Assembly (NCBI RefSeq): GCF_019931065.1
Contig: NZ_JAIOUQ010000001.1
Location: 1-31,642, forward strand
Source of the DNA: Methanobacterium spitsbergense
GTDB taxonomy: Archaea; Methanobacteriota; Methanobacteria; Methanobacteriales; Methanobacteriaceae
Direction: 5' to 3'
DNA length: 31,642 bases
A model generated the notes under the pieces. It made no database searches, was not told the DNA's origin, and saw nothing but the letters and a program-made list of their open reading frames with translations. Below, piece by piece: positions 7,783-16,980 of this stretch (position 1 is its first letter; each line of letters begins with the position of its first letter). The translations under genes and the position numbers were made by a program.

Positions 7783-7917
7783 TTATTGATGTAATGGAGC
7801 ACTTATGTTATCTACAATTTTATCCTTACCATCACACTCTGGACAATCAAGCTCTTCTTTAGGATCGTATAACGTTCCACAGTACAAACATTTAAACTCT
7901 ATTTTCGTTTCGCACAT
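7783..7917 (-). CDS. small zinc-ribbon protein, copy 2
   Basis: A 44-aa paralogue of copy 1. It shares TKIEFKC, the CxxCG-x-LY turn, EELDCP and KDKIVD, with the same CxxC-x14-CxxC spacing (FKCLYCG ... DCPECD). The minus-strand start at 7917 is preceded by GTGAG. The two copies lie in tandem 292 nt apart on the same strand with no gene between, so they arose by local duplication. Too short to be obvious, but the conservation between copies supports both as real genes. Confidence 0.65.
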   Translation of the reverse strand: MCETKIEFKCLYCGTLYDPKEELDCPECDGKDKIVDNISAPLHQ

Positions 7918-8562
7918 TTTAATATTCTCACTAAATTGATATTAGACTAGTTAGATGAGATATTATATTTTATTTCCTAAACATAGCTTAAACTTTTCTA
8001 TTGGTCATCCATTTTATTGCAAATCAAGGCTCAACTTATAACTAGAACCATATCATATAATGTGTCAAGTTTATGAGTAGAATAGTAGAAATAAAAAAAT
8101 AATTAATACCAATGTTCATGATGTAGGATGTGAGCTCTGTAGATATTTGATGGTTCAAAATTTATTTGAATTGAGAATAAATATTTGATTTTTAGGTATT
8201 GTACAATTTAAGCCATTAATTTATTTGGGTATTTTAAAGTTGAATGTTCTCAACTGTCTGATTTACACATATCCCGTGTATTTGCCTTTCAACTGCTCTT
8301 TTTGTTATTGTTAATCTAATTCTTGGTTTAAAATAAGTTTTTAAGCTCATGATCATGGTTTTGCAACTTGTATGAATTGAAATAGTGTATAATTCATCAT
8401 ATCTAAAGCTTTAGAAATATTATAGGTTTTATAACCCTTATTTATTCTAACAATACATATTCATTTATTTAAACAAATAATTGGTAGTTTAATAGATTCT
8501 TTTTTATACTTTGTAGGAAAGAAATTATTATATCGAATTATAATTTTTTAAATGATGAAAAA
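7918..8562. other. 645-bp gap with a perfect palindrome and a doubtful 38-codon frame
   Basis: No well-supported gene is present. A 38-codon minus-strand frame (8234-8350, beginning MSLKTYFKPRIRLTITKR) has no ribosome binding site and matches nothing I recognise. It may be a gene remnant. A 14-bp perfect palindrome, TCTAAAGCTTTAGA, lies at 8402-8415. The stretch from 8520 to 8560 (TTATATCGAATTATAATTTT) contains the likely promoter of the next gene. Confidence 0.4.
8402..8415. repeat. perfect 14-bp palindrome TCTAAAGCTTTAGA, copy 1
   Basis: A fully symmetric 14-mer about 150 nt upstream of the phospholipase-like gene. The identical 14-mer recurs at 16711-16724. It could be a shared operator. 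Function inferred only from symmetry and intergenic position. Confidence 0.4.
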
Positions 8563-9228
8563 ATGAAACTAAAACAATTTATGAATCTTATTTTGGTTAT
8601 AAGTATATTATCATTAATTTTAATGCCTGTTAGTGATGCATGGACATGGAAAACACATTCAGATATTGTTGATGTGGTTTATTATGGTTTACCAGTTGAT
8701 GTTCAGCAGAAATTGGATTTGAATGCAATGCATGATGGTTCTAATGATCCTGATGAAAAGTTTCATGACTTCACCTACCACAGTTATCCTAAAAGTTATG
8801 ACAAAGCAAAAATGTGGCTTGACCAGGGTAAAGCTTCCTATGATAAGGGAGATTATAGTAATGCAAGTTATGATTATGGCGTTGCAAGTCATTACATATC
8901 AGATACTTTCTCAGCACCCCATGCAGTAAGCGGAGAAAACTATGCAGACCATAGCAAGTATGAGAACCATGCCAAAAAACTTAACCCTATTGCAACCTCT
9001 GTTAATGGGGATTTGAATACTATAATGCAAGATGGTAAAAATCAAGGAGCAGTTAGCTGGAATAGCTGGCTTCAAACCCATGATGATTCAATAATACAGA
9101 ATGATTTAAATAAAGGTGCATCAGCATCATTATCTGCTATAAAAGATAGTATAAACAGCACTAGCAGCAATACTCCTAAGGAGTCTTTTATTGATTATAT
9201 TATTAGAATGTTAAAAAACTTGTTTTAA
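8563..9228 (+). CDS. secreted zinc-dependent phospholipase C / S1-P1 nuclease-fold protein
   Basis: A 221-aa protein with a clear signal peptide (hydrophobic 8-21, cleavage after VSDA). The mature chain would begin with Trp27 (WTWKTH), and in bacterial phospholipase C the mature N-terminal Trp is itself a zinc ligand. Other candidate ligands follow in family order: His32, Asp62 (GSNDPD), His73, His110 and Asp114 (ASHYISD), His120 (SAPHAV), His130 and Glu134 (HSKYE). This supports a trinuclear zinc site in the zinc-dependent phospholipase C family. The C-terminus is a Ser/Asn stretch with a short hydrophobic helix. Substrate is unknown: archaeal ether lipids, foreign phospholipids or nucleotides are possible. 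It stands alone, with TATA-like sequence around 8528 and a weak ribosome binding site. Confidence 0.8.
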   Translation: MKLKQFMNLILVISILSLILMPVSDAWTWKTHSDIVDVVYYGLPVDVQQKLDLNAMHDGSNDPDEKFHDFTYHSYPKSYDKAKMWLDQGKASYDKGDYSNASYDYGVASHYISDTFSAPHAVSGENYADHSKYENHAKKLNPIATSVNGDLNTIMQDGKNQGAVSWNSWLQTHDDSIIQNDLNKGASASLSAIKDSINSTSSNTPKESFIDYIIRMLKNLF

Positions 9229-9323
9229 ATTAATTTTTTTTTATTTTGTTGGTTGAATATTCATTTTAAAGCTAATCTACTTAAATTTAGCAAATTTTGT
9301 TACTGCAAATTATTTGACAAAGA

Positions 9324-9332
9324 TTTATATAC
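9324..9332 (+). promoter_or_regulatory. TATA box of the YhbD-type regulator
   Basis: TTTATATAC, in a GATTTATATACTAAA context, is a very good archaeal TATA match. Transcription would start near 9354, upstream of both possible start codons (9395 and 9446). Confidence 0.5.
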
Positions 9333-9445
9333 TAAAAAAATAACAGTAGAACAATATTATGTTACGTGATTATTTCAGAATATGATTAAAAAAAATGAAA
9401 TTAGTCAATATTAATGATCAAAAAAATGGGGGAATGATTTTTGTT

Positions 9446-10069
9446 ATGGAATCCGATTTAATATCAAAGAAAGAATTGTTAGAATTGACCAAAATATCCT
9501 ATGGTCAATTATATCGGTGGAAGAGGAAAAATCTGATACCTGAAGATTGGTTCATTAGGAAATCCACATTCACAGGACAGGAAACCTTTTTTCCAAAGGA
9601 AAAAATACTTGATAGAATTGATAAAATCAAGAATATGAAGGGAAACATTTCACTGGATGAACTTGCCAACATGCTTTCTCCAAACTTCATGGAGATCTCA
9701 ATGTCAAAGAACCAGTTGATTCAACAGAACATTGTTTCAAAGAATACAATTGATTTCTACACTGGTGAAAAAGGAGAAAAAGAAGGCTATGCCTTTGAAA
9801 AAATACTCTACCTCAATGTTTTAGATAACATGTTTCAATCGGGGAAAATCAATTTTGAAGAAGGAAAAATAATATTAAATCTGTTAGAAGAAGATTATCC
9901 TAAATACAATGGAAAAAATTGTGAATTACTTTTCATTCGTAAATTGGGAATTTCAAGTTGTTGTCTTATTTCAAATACTTGTGAAATTTACTTTGAAAAT
10001 GGCATAAAAATAATTGAAAGGTTAAGTCTTTCCGATTTATTAGAGGAATTAAAAATCAAAATGGTTTAA
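9446..10069 (+). CDS. YhbD/DUF4004-type MerR-like regulator
   Basis: A 207-aa protein. Residues 1-75 are a MerR-type winged helix (LISKKELLELTKISYGQLYR, then PEDWFIRKSTFTGQETFFP) that I recognise as the pattern of Bacillus YhbD and related DUF4004 proteins. The C-terminal 130 residues are a helical sensor-like part of unknown ligand. The start at 9446 is preferred because GGGGGA (9428-9433) is 12 nt upstream and the domain begins there. An in-frame ATG at 9395 would add 17 residues and cannot be excluded. Its stop overlaps the first readable codons of the broken MFS transporter gene, so the two may once have been a regulator-pump pair. The C-terminus may be affected by the same rearrangement. 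Confidence 0.75.
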   Translation: MESDLISKKELLELTKISYGQLYRWKRKNLIPEDWFIRKSTFTGQETFFPKEKILDRIDKIKNMKGNISLDELANMLSPNFMEISMSKNQLIQQNIVSKNTIDFYTGEKGEKEGYAFEKILYLNVLDNMFQSGKINFEEGKIILNLLEEDYPKYNGKNCELLFIRKLGISSCCLISNTCEIYFENGIKIIERLSLSDLLEELKIKMV

Positions 10070-11117
10070 TTGGAGTTTCTTCGGTGCACCTATTCTTGAC
10101 AGGATATCTGATCGTTATGGACGTCGTCCAATTCTACTGATTTGCTTCATGGGTTCAGCAATTGGTTATTTTATCTTTGGAATTGGTGGTGCATTATGGG
10201 TTTTATATATTAGTCGTGCCATTGATGGCTTCACCGGCGGTAATATGGCAATTGTCCAATCTTATTTATCAGATATATCAAATGAAGATAACAAAACCAG
10301 GAATTTTGGATTATTTGGAGCTGCAACAACCTTGGGTGTAATTATTGGACCGATTTTTGGCGGTTTATTAAGTCAAATAAGCCTTGACACGCCTGTGTAT
10401 ATTGCTGGAATATTCGCATTAATTGAAATCATATTATGTTTGATATTATTACCTGAATCTTTACCATTAAATAAGAGAAATCATAAAACAATTAAATGAT
10501 ATAAATCCCTTTAATGCAATAGGGAGAATGTTAAGAAGACCCATTATTAGAGGACTTTTAATAATTTCTGGAATTACCGAATTCATCTTTGATGGTGTTA
10601 ATATAAACATACCAGTTTACCTAATCCACAAATTTAATATCTCACCTTTAGAATTGGGAATTTTAATGATAATATCTGGGATTACCCTAATAACAATCCA
10701 AGGAGGCTTAATTGGAACATTATCAAAGAAATTTAAAGAAAAAACTCTAATTTCAATGGGATATCTCATAATGGCTGCCAGTCTAATTTTATCACATATG
10801 TAACATCATTATGGACTATATACGTTATAGCTGTCACCATCTCTATCGGACTCGGATTAATATTGCCAGTATTAAGTGCATTATTATCAAACAATACACC
10901 ATCCAACGAACAAGGAGAAATGTTTGGAGTGAATTCATCATTACTTGGTTTAATGGCTGCACTAGGTCCTTTATTTGCAGGATTGGTTTATGACCTAATA
11001 GTACCTAATGCTACATTTTGGATCGGTGCAATACTGCTATTATTATCATTAGTGATTATTGCACGATTAAAAATCACTAACACACAATCCGCAGACAATA
11101 AATCTAGTAATACCTAA
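10062..11117 (+). pseudogene. broken MFS drug-efflux-type transporter
   Basis: Three overlapping frames together read most of a 12-TM major facilitator protein. The first (about 10074-10496) has the MFS signature DRISDRYGRRP, then SRAIDGFTGGN and GPIFGG. The second (about 10497-10800) continues with NDINPFNAIGRMLRRP and the start of the C-terminal bundle. The third (about 10793-11117) runs from FITYVTSLWTIYVIAV through GVNSSLLGLMAALGPLFAG to the stop. Frameshifts lie near 10497 and near 10797. A further shift near 10078 separates GLIGVSS from FFGAPI. TM1 and the start codon are missing. At least three lesions make it non-functional unless the read contains errors. It lies directly against the YhbD-type regulator. 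Confidence 0.8.
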
Positions 11118-11210
11118 TTTAAAATATTTATTAAAAAAAAAATAAAAATATTAGGGATAATTTCCCCATTCTTTTTTTAAATAATTTATTTGATTTCCTA
11201 TCAGATCCAT

Positions 11211-11921
11211 TTAAATTAGATTCGCTGTTGGAACAGTCAAAACCTTTTCATTTATTTTACTCTGTTCTATTACACCGTCTCTTATTTTAAGGATCCTTGT
11301 TTTGTCTGTTGTTTCTGCATCGTGTGTTACCATGATAACTGTGGTTCCTTCCCTGTTTACATCGTGTAATAGGTTCATTATATTTTCTGTTGCTTCTGAA
11401 TCAAGGTTTCCTGTTGGTTCGTCTGCTAATATAAATTTTGGTTTGTTTACCAGTGCACGTGCAATTGCAACTCTCTGTCTTTCTCCTCCAGAAAGTTTTG
11501 CAGGTAAGTAATCCATTCTATGGCCTAAACCTACATTTTCCAGACATTCCTCTACTCTTTTTTTCCTTGAAGATTTACTAAGCTTTTTATCACCACTCAA
11601 GTTTCTTGTTGGAAACTCTACATTATCACGTACACTCAATGCAGGGAGCAGATTAAATGTTTGGAAGATAAAACCAATTTTCTCCGCTCTTAACTTGGTG
11701 AGTTCAGATTCTGACATGGATGATGTTTTCTTTCCATCTATTATGAGTTTTCCTTGTGTTGGTGTATCAAGACATCCTATCATATTCATGAGTGTTGATT
11801 TACCAGATCCTGAAGGACCCATTATAGATACAAATTCACCCTTTTCTACCGTTATATTCAAACCTCTTAGAGCATTAACCTGTATACCGCCTAAATCATA
11901 GGTTTTCCAAAGTTTTACCAT
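11211..11921 (-). CDS. MacB/LolD-type ABC transporter ATP-binding protein
   Basis: A 236-aa cytoplasmic ATPase with Walker A GPSGSGKST (35-43), Q-loop Gln87, signature LSGGERQ (143-149), Walker B ILADEP (164-169) and switch His200. The tail has the TPTQGKLIIDGK-type features of the MacB/LolD subfamily that works with FtsX-like permeases. It lies 49 nt downstream of such a permease on the same strand, so the two form one exporter operon. A stop codon directly precedes the ATG, fixing the start; the N-terminus is a few residues shorter than usual. Substrate unknown; lipoproteins, peptides or toxic compounds are typical for the family. Confidence 0.95.
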   Translation of the reverse strand: MVKLWKTYDLGGIQVNALRGLNITVEKGEFVSIMGPSGSGKSTLMNMIGCLDTPTQGKLIIDGKKTSSMSESELTKLRAEKIGFIFQTFNLLPALSVRDNVEFPTRNLSGDKKLSKSSRKKRVEECLENVGLGHRMDYLPAKLSGGERQRVAIARALVNKPKFILADEPTGNLDSEATENIMNLLHDVNREGTTVIMVTHDAETTDKTRILKIRDGVIEQSKINEKVLTVPTANLI

Positions 11922-11970
11922 TTACTAAATTTTCCATTTATAACACCTTTTTAATATCCCTAAATTTTTT

Positions 11971-13116
11971 TTATTCATGTCTTAAAGCTTCTATTGGACT
12001 GATTCTATTGGCCAGGTAAGCTGGTAGTAATCCTGAGAATGTTCCAATAACCAGTACAATCAAAGCAACTTGAATTACAACCATTGATGGTATGGTGAAG
12101 TTGAAGCTAGTGGCACCCATAAATATTCCAAGAACATTATAAATTGGAGATATAAACAGTATACCTATTAATCCACCTATGGTACTTAGAATTAATGATT
12201 CATATATTATCAAGAGCATAATTGACCTTTTCTTGGTTCCAATTGCCCGCATTGTACCTATGTCTTTGGTTTTCTCTTTTACAGACATCATCATAACATT
12301 CATTATGAGAACCATTGAAACAGCAAAGATCATGACAACAATCATGTTCATAAAGGTTAATACTCCCTTTAAATTTTTGTCGATGGTTTTCTGTGTATCC
12401 TTTTGAGTGTATATATCGTATTTTGGATATGCATCCTGTAAATTGGTTTCAACAGTGTCTGTTGTATATTGGCTGTTAGGTGATATTATAACCGTTGAAA
12501 TAAGATTAGGCCTGTCAGATACTGTCTGAGCATATGATAATGATGTGACAATGGAATTGTCTATTGTTAACGGCCATCCAGTTCCAACTTTGTTGATGAT
12601 TCCAACCACTTTAAATTCATCATCACTGACTTTAAATGTTCCACCAACTGTTACATTGTATTTTTTGGCAATTTCTGATCCTATAATTACTGCATTTTCA
12701 CTAGCACCTACCAGTGAATTTGATCCATTGACTGTATTGTTTCCAATAAATGCCTGTTCTTTTCCTGGTGTGAGACCTACAACCATTGCTGGACTTTCAT
12801 CACTGCCTGTTGTGCTCCCCTGTAACGGTGCAAACAGTGCTTTTGTGCTTTTCTGTTTATCTACTTCGCTACGATCAAGCACTTCGTTACCAATGCTTTC
12901 ATCGATGATACTTCCTGCAGGTGGAAAGCTGGTTCCATTCTGCTCAAAATACAGATTATCTTTAACTGTACCTAGATCTCCCTTTAGACCCGACTGCATT
13001 TCATACATTACAATGTTTACGACGCCAATTAGTAAAACACATGCCATAACCCCTATTATACACATTGCAGCACGACTTTTTTTGGCTTTAAAATCTTTAA
13101 AAGCTATATCTAACAT
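11971..13116 (-). CDS. MacB/FtsX-type ABC transporter permease
   Basis: A 381-aa membrane protein with the standard four-helix layout: TM1 at about 17-37, a large extracytoplasmic MacB-like domain (about 40-250), then three helices near 255-280, 305-330 and 345-372. The conserved cytoplasmic VKEKTKDIGTMRAIGTKK loop and the final NRISPIEALRHE are hallmarks. It pairs with the ATPase gene 49 nt downstream. No membrane-fusion protein is nearby, as expected in archaea. GGGGGA about 8 nt upstream gives a strong start. The operon's promoter should lie in the 274-nt gap towards the TetR gene. Confidence 0.93.
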   Translation of the reverse strand: MLDIAFKDFKAKKSRAAMCIIGVMACVLLIGVVNIVMYEMQSGLKGDLGTVKDNLYFEQNGTSFPPAGSIIDESIGNEVLDRSEVDKQKSTKALFAPLQGSTTGSDESPAMVVGLTPGKEQAFIGNNTVNGSNSLVGASENAVIIGSEIAKKYNVTVGGTFKVSDDEFKVVGIINKVGTGWPLTIDNSIVTSLSYAQTVSDRPNLISTVIISPNSQYTTDTVETNLQDAYPKYDIYTQKDTQKTIDKNLKGVLTFMNMIVVMIFAVSMVLIMNVMMMSVKEKTKDIGTMRAIGTKKRSIMLLIIYESLILSTIGGLIGILFISPIYNVLGIFMGATSFNFTIPSMVVIQVALIVLVIGTFSGLLPAYLANRISPIEALRHE

Positions 13117-13390
13117 TAAATTTTCCCCCGATTATTAATAATTGAATTATATTTTTATTAATCCCCCAAACTAATATGACTAAAAATTCTTGATGCCGAA
13201 TGAGCAGCGTAAAAGGGTTTTATTGAATATAAAATTAGAATATAAAAATAATAATTTTTATTCTTCAATTTAATTTTATCCCCAAATATTAAATCATAAT
13301 TTAAAAAACTTACAATTCTGTCTTAGTTAACTATCACTAATCTAAAATATAATTTCCCCCATTTTACAAAACACCTATTGTCTTGAACTT
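13117..13390 (-). promoter_or_regulatory. gap between tetR and the permease operon; likely promoter region
   Basis: A 274-nt AT-rich stretch with several TATA-like runs on the minus strand and the permease's ribosome binding site GGGGGA at its low end. I see no strong palindrome that would serve as a TetR site. Whether the permease is transcribed with tetR or separately cannot be told from the sequence. Confidence 0.35.
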
Positions 13391-14020
13391 TTATTTTATA
13401 CTTTCAATGGAACGTATTACCAAATCTAATGTGTTTTCAAAGAGCACATCCTGTGTCATCTCATAATTTTCCATATACATTTTGGTGACTGGAACTAAAT
13501 TATTTACAGTATTGGACATGCATAGCATAATCAATGCTGTTGGAGCTGGATCTACTTCTTTCCTAATGGTTTCATCTTTGATCCCTTCGTTTAATGCATC
13601 TATGACTACTTGAAAGCTATTTATCCTGATTTTTCTAAGATTTTCAAGATTTGGAGACTCTTTATTTTCAAACATTCCTGAATGATAGTAGGCTTCGTAG
13701 TATCCCCTGTGTTTTTTGTAAAATTCGTAGTATGTTATACAGATAGTCTTTATTTTTTCTATTCCTGTCTGGTTCTTTTGATCGATGTGTTTAAACATTT
13801 CACTGATGATTTTTGATGCTCTTATTGCAATGGCAGCGTAGATATCATCCTTGTTTTTGAAATACTTGTACAATGTGCCCCTTGCCATTTCTGTTTCACG
13901 GGCTATGTCACTCATTGCAACGTTATCATAACCTTCCGTGAAAAATAATTTTTCAGCGGCATCTATAATATCATTACTGCGTATTTCACGTTCTCTTTCC
14001 TTTCTAATCGCTTTAGTCAC
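13391..14020 (-). CDS. TetR/AcrR-family transcriptional regulator
   Basis: A 209-aa regulator. The N-terminal helix-turn-helix spans about residues 20-62 (IIDAAEKLFFTEGYDN, then MSDIARETEMARGTLYKYFK), and a helical ligand-binding part follows. It lies upstream of the MacB-like permease/ATPase pair on the same strand and so probably controls that exporter in response to an unknown compound. The spacing (274 nt) suggests a separate promoter for the transporter. An imperfect inverted repeat at 14143-14169 is one possible binding site. Confidence 0.92.
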   Translation of the reverse strand: MTKAIRKEREREIRSNDIIDAAEKLFFTEGYDNVAMSDIARETEMARGTLYKYFKNKDDIYAAIAIRASKIISEMFKHIDQKNQTGIEKIKTICITYYEFYKKHRGYYEAYYHSGMFENKESPNLENLRKIRINSFQVVIDALNEGIKDETIRKEVDPAPTALIMLCMSNTVNNLVPVTKMYMENYEMTQDVLFENTLDLVIRSIESIK

Positions 14021-14529
14021 TAATTATCACTCCATACAAGTTATCTTTTCAAGGATAATATTATATTTTGACCACGACACATTGCCAAATTATTATACAT
14101 AATGTTTTAAATAATTACACCATGAATTTATAACTGAACATCATGTCACGATAATGAAACATGTGTCATTTTACTATTTAAATGTTTTTACTGTACAATA
14201 AAAATTCACGAATCAATAAACAATAGAATTAATAATTAAATCAAATAATATCATAAAATTTAATAAAAGATTTATAAACTATTTTATTTGAAAATAATAA
14301 ATAAATCCATGAAACAGTAATTAAATGGATATCATATAATTTTGTTCAAAAATATTTTTTAAATCAAATATTGATATATTTTTCACTGATTTTTAAATTA
14401 ACAATGTTAATGATCGTTAATAAACAATAAACTATAAGCATAGGTTACAAACTAACACAAAACTATAGTATATTATATAAATAATAAATTTTATTTGATT
14501 ATTTAAAATGTTAATATTTTTGGGATAAC
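14021..14529. other. 509-bp AT-rich gap between divergent tetR and sensor kinase genes
   Basis: This contains the promoters of both divergent genes. An imperfect inverted repeat, ATGTCAC (14143-14149) with GTGTCAT (14163-14169), five of seven positions symmetric with a 13-nt spacer, may be a TetR site. The rest (14200-14500) is nearly pure A/T with many TATA-like runs and no supported ORF. Confidence 0.4.
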
Positions 14530-16602
14530 ATGATCCATGAAGATGGGGAGCACGTTACATCCCCTACCAAAATTGAAGGAAAAATTCATCCTAAAATCAT
14601 TGCTGAAGAATTTATTGATTCTAAAGAGCGTTTATATGATATCATTAACTTTTTACCCGATGCTACTTTTGTAATAGATTCTGGGGAGCATGTAATTGCA
14701 TGGAACCAAGCCATGGAGGACCTGACAAATATTAAAGCAGAGAAGATGCTTGGAAAGGGCCTTTATGAATATTCAATACCTTTCTACGGTAAAAGAAGAA
14801 AGCTTTTAATAGATCTTGCATTATCATCCAGCAAGAAATTAGAAAGTGAATACTACTCAATCTCTAGAGAAAGAAAGTCTATTACAGCCGAAATTTACAT
14901 CCCATCACTTAGTGGAAAGCCTACCTATTTATGGGGTAAAGCCACCACATTGTACAACAAAAAAGGTACAATTGTAGGTGCAATTGAATCCATAAGGGAT
15001 ATAACATCTAAAAAAATGGATGAAAAAGAGCTTAAGCAATATCGTGAAAACCTTGAAGATTTGGTTGAAGAGCGAACTGATGAGCTTAAAAAAATAAATA
15101 AACAGCTTCAAATTGAGATAGGAAAAAGGGAAAAAATAGACAGGAAATTGAAACTGTCACGAGAGAACTATCGAAATATTTTTAAAAATGCAGGAATAGG
15201 TATATTCCAATCCACACCCAAAGGAAAGTTTCAAAAAGTCAACAGCACCATGGCACAGATGTTTGGCTATGAATCCCCAGAAGACATGATAAACTCCAAT
15301 GATGAGATTAATGAAAATATTTACATAGACCAAAAACATCACACAAATATCATTAAAAGAATCAGTGCCAGCGATGGGATTCTTAAATTTGAAACTGAGT
15401 TCATTCGAAAAAATGGTGATAAAGGGATTGCAGATCTAAGTATAAGAGTTGTTCGGGATAAGGAAAATAACCCAATCTATTTTGAAGGCTTTGTTCAGGA
15501 CATCACAAGTAGAAAAGATACAGAAAAGCTTCTTAAAGAATCAGAGGACAAATACAGAACCATATTTGAAAATACTGGAGCTGGAACGGTGATTGTTCAC
15601 GAAGACAATACTATTTCGCTTATAAATTCTGAGTTTGAAAATATCACTGGCTACTCCCGAGAGGAAGTAGAAGGTAAAAGCTGGACAAATTTGGTGGTAG
15701 GGGATGATGCAGAAAAAATTAGGGTTTATCGTAACCTCCGATACAGTGAACATGATACTGCCCCAAATACTTATGAATTCAAGTTTTTAAGGAAAAACAA
15801 AAGCATTGGCTATGCTCATATTACTGTAGAACTCATACCAGGCACTAAACAGTTAATTGCTTCTATTGTGGATATTACAGAACATAAAAATACTGAAGAA
15901 AAGCTAAAAAACCTAAATGAAAAATTAAAAAGATCCAATGCGGAACTGGAACAGTATGCTTCTGTTGCCTCACACGACCTAAGGGAACCATTACGTATGA
16001 TAAAAAGTTTCCTTGAATTATTAGAAGATAAATATACCGACCAACTAAATGAAGAAGCAAAATCATATATAAACTATGCTGTGGACGGTGCTAAACATCT
16101 GGATTCCATGATAATTGATTTACTAGACTATGCTAGAGTTGGCCGTAAAGAAATAAAGTATTATGAAGTGGATTGTGAAGAAGTACTAAAAAAGACATTA
16201 CTAAACTTAAAATCTTCAATCGATGAAAATAATGCCAGTATAACATACGAAGAGTTGCCGGTAATTACTGGCAATAAAAATCAGCTGGTCGAACTATTCC
16301 AAAACCTGATAGGTAATTCAATAAAGTACAGAGATGTTGAAGATCCAAATATCCATATATCTGCTCAGAAGAAGGAAGGTAAATTTCTTTTTTCTGTAAA
16401 GGATAATGGTATTGGGATCTCCAAAAAAGATCTCGAAAGGATATTTGTTATTTTCCAAAGGCTTCACACATGGGATGAGTATGAAGGAACTGGAATTGGA
16501 CTTGCAATTGCACAGAAAATAGTTCTACAACATGGAGGACAGATCTGGGCCGAATCAGAACCATGTCATGGCACAGTATTCTACTTCACATTAACCGAAT
16601 AA
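14530..16602 (+). CDS. soluble multi-PAS sensor histidine kinase
   Basis: A 690-aa cytoplasmic kinase with no membrane segment. Domains in order: PAS 1 (about 34-160, YDIINFLPDATFVIDS), a coiled coil (165-212, VEERTDELKKINKQL), PAS 2 (213-335, IFKNAGIGIFQS), PAS 3 (338-455, IFENTGAGTVIV), HisKA with the phosphorylated His482 in ASHDLREPLR, and HATPase with N-box around 584-599, G1 DNGIGIS (625-631) and G2 GTGIGL (653-658). All catalytic motifs look intact. It would autophosphorylate in response to a cytoplasmic signal and pass phosphate to a response regulator. None is adjacent, so the partner is unknown. The start has GGGAT just upstream. Confidence 0.95.
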   Translation: MIHEDGEHVTSPTKIEGKIHPKIIAEEFIDSKERLYDIINFLPDATFVIDSGEHVIAWNQAMEDLTNIKAEKMLGKGLYEYSIPFYGKRRKLLIDLALSSSKKLESEYYSISRERKSITAEIYIPSLSGKPTYLWGKATTLYNKKGTIVGAIESIRDITSKKMDEKELKQYRENLEDLVEERTDELKKINKQLQIEIGKREKIDRKLKLSRENYRNIFKNAGIGIFQSTPKGKFQKVNSTMAQMFGYESPEDMINSNDEINENIYIDQKHHTNIIKRISASDGILKFETEFIRKNGDKGIADLSIRVVRDKENNPIYFEGFVQDITSRKDTEKLLKESEDKYRTIFENTGAGTVIVHEDNTISLINSEFENITGYSREEVEGKSWTNLVVGDDAEKIRVYRNLRYSEHDTAPNTYEFKFLRKNKSIGYAHITVELIPGTKQLIASIVDITEHKNTEEKLKNLNEKLKRSNAELEQYASVASHDLREPLRMIKSFLELLEDKYTDQLNEEAKSYINYAVDGAKHLDSMIIDLLDYARVGRKEIKYYEVDCEEVLKKTLLNLKSSIDENNASITYEELPVITGNKNQLVELFQNLIGNSIKYRDVEDPNIHISAQKKEGKFLFSVKDNGIGISKKDLERIFVIFQRLHTWDEYEGTGIGLAIAQKIVLQHGGQIWAESEPCHGTVFYFTLTE

Positions 16603-16980
16603 ATTTTATAATATTATCAAAAACCCTTATTTTAATTATATTTTTTTTAAATTTTTTAAAAGTTTATGTATTGAATTGTTATCTATTTTGCGTAATTGTT
16701 CTTCTTTTTTTCTAAAGCTTTAGATAACCTTTTAGATTGTATATCTTTGATTTGATCTCGAATATTAAATCAATAATCATTTATTTAAAATTTTATTACC
16801 GATTTAATGAAATTTTGGTAAATTAATTAGTTTATTCATCATATCGTAAAATATATTCATTATGGTGTATAATAATGTAATAGGATGAAATAAGTTGAGT
16901 TGAAATTAGCTTGCAAAAAATTCATTCGAATTTTTGTGAATTAATTGGAAACATCGAATTAAAAAAAAGAGGTAGATAAT
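16603..16980. other. 378-bp gap with a repeated palindrome and a hairpin
   Basis: No gene is seen. It holds the second copy of the palindrome TCTAAAGCTTTAGA (16711-16724) and a perfect 8-bp hairpin, AAAAATTC-ATTC-GAATTTTT (16916-16935), about 45 nt before the next gene. The hairpin lies where a 5' leader would be and could affect expression of the Met-rich protein. Confidence 0.4.
16711..16724. repeat. perfect 14-bp palindrome TCTAAAGCTTTAGA, copy 2
   Basis: Identical to the palindrome at 8402-8415, again in a gap. It lies about 110 nt past the histidine kinase stop and 257 nt before the Met-rich gene. A shared regulator site is possible. No other exact copy was noticed in the window. Confidence 0.4.

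Noticed and set aside
8234..8350. 38-codon minus-strand ORF, considered as a transposase remnant
   Set aside because: No ribosome binding site and no motif that I can name.
8723..8929. 68-codon plus-strand frame rich in Met
   Set aside because: It overlaps the phospholipase-like gene out of frame; the Met richness comes from ATG-rich codon context.
10811..10993. 60-codon plus-strand frame inside the MFS pseudogene
   Set aside because: Another frame continues the transporter sequence (FITYVTSLWTIYVIAV and onward); this one is an out-of-frame shadow.
12545..13138. Plus-strand 197-codon frame opposite the permease gene
   Set aside because: The minus strand encodes a clear FtsX-like permease with known motifs; the plus reading has no family pattern or ribosome binding site.
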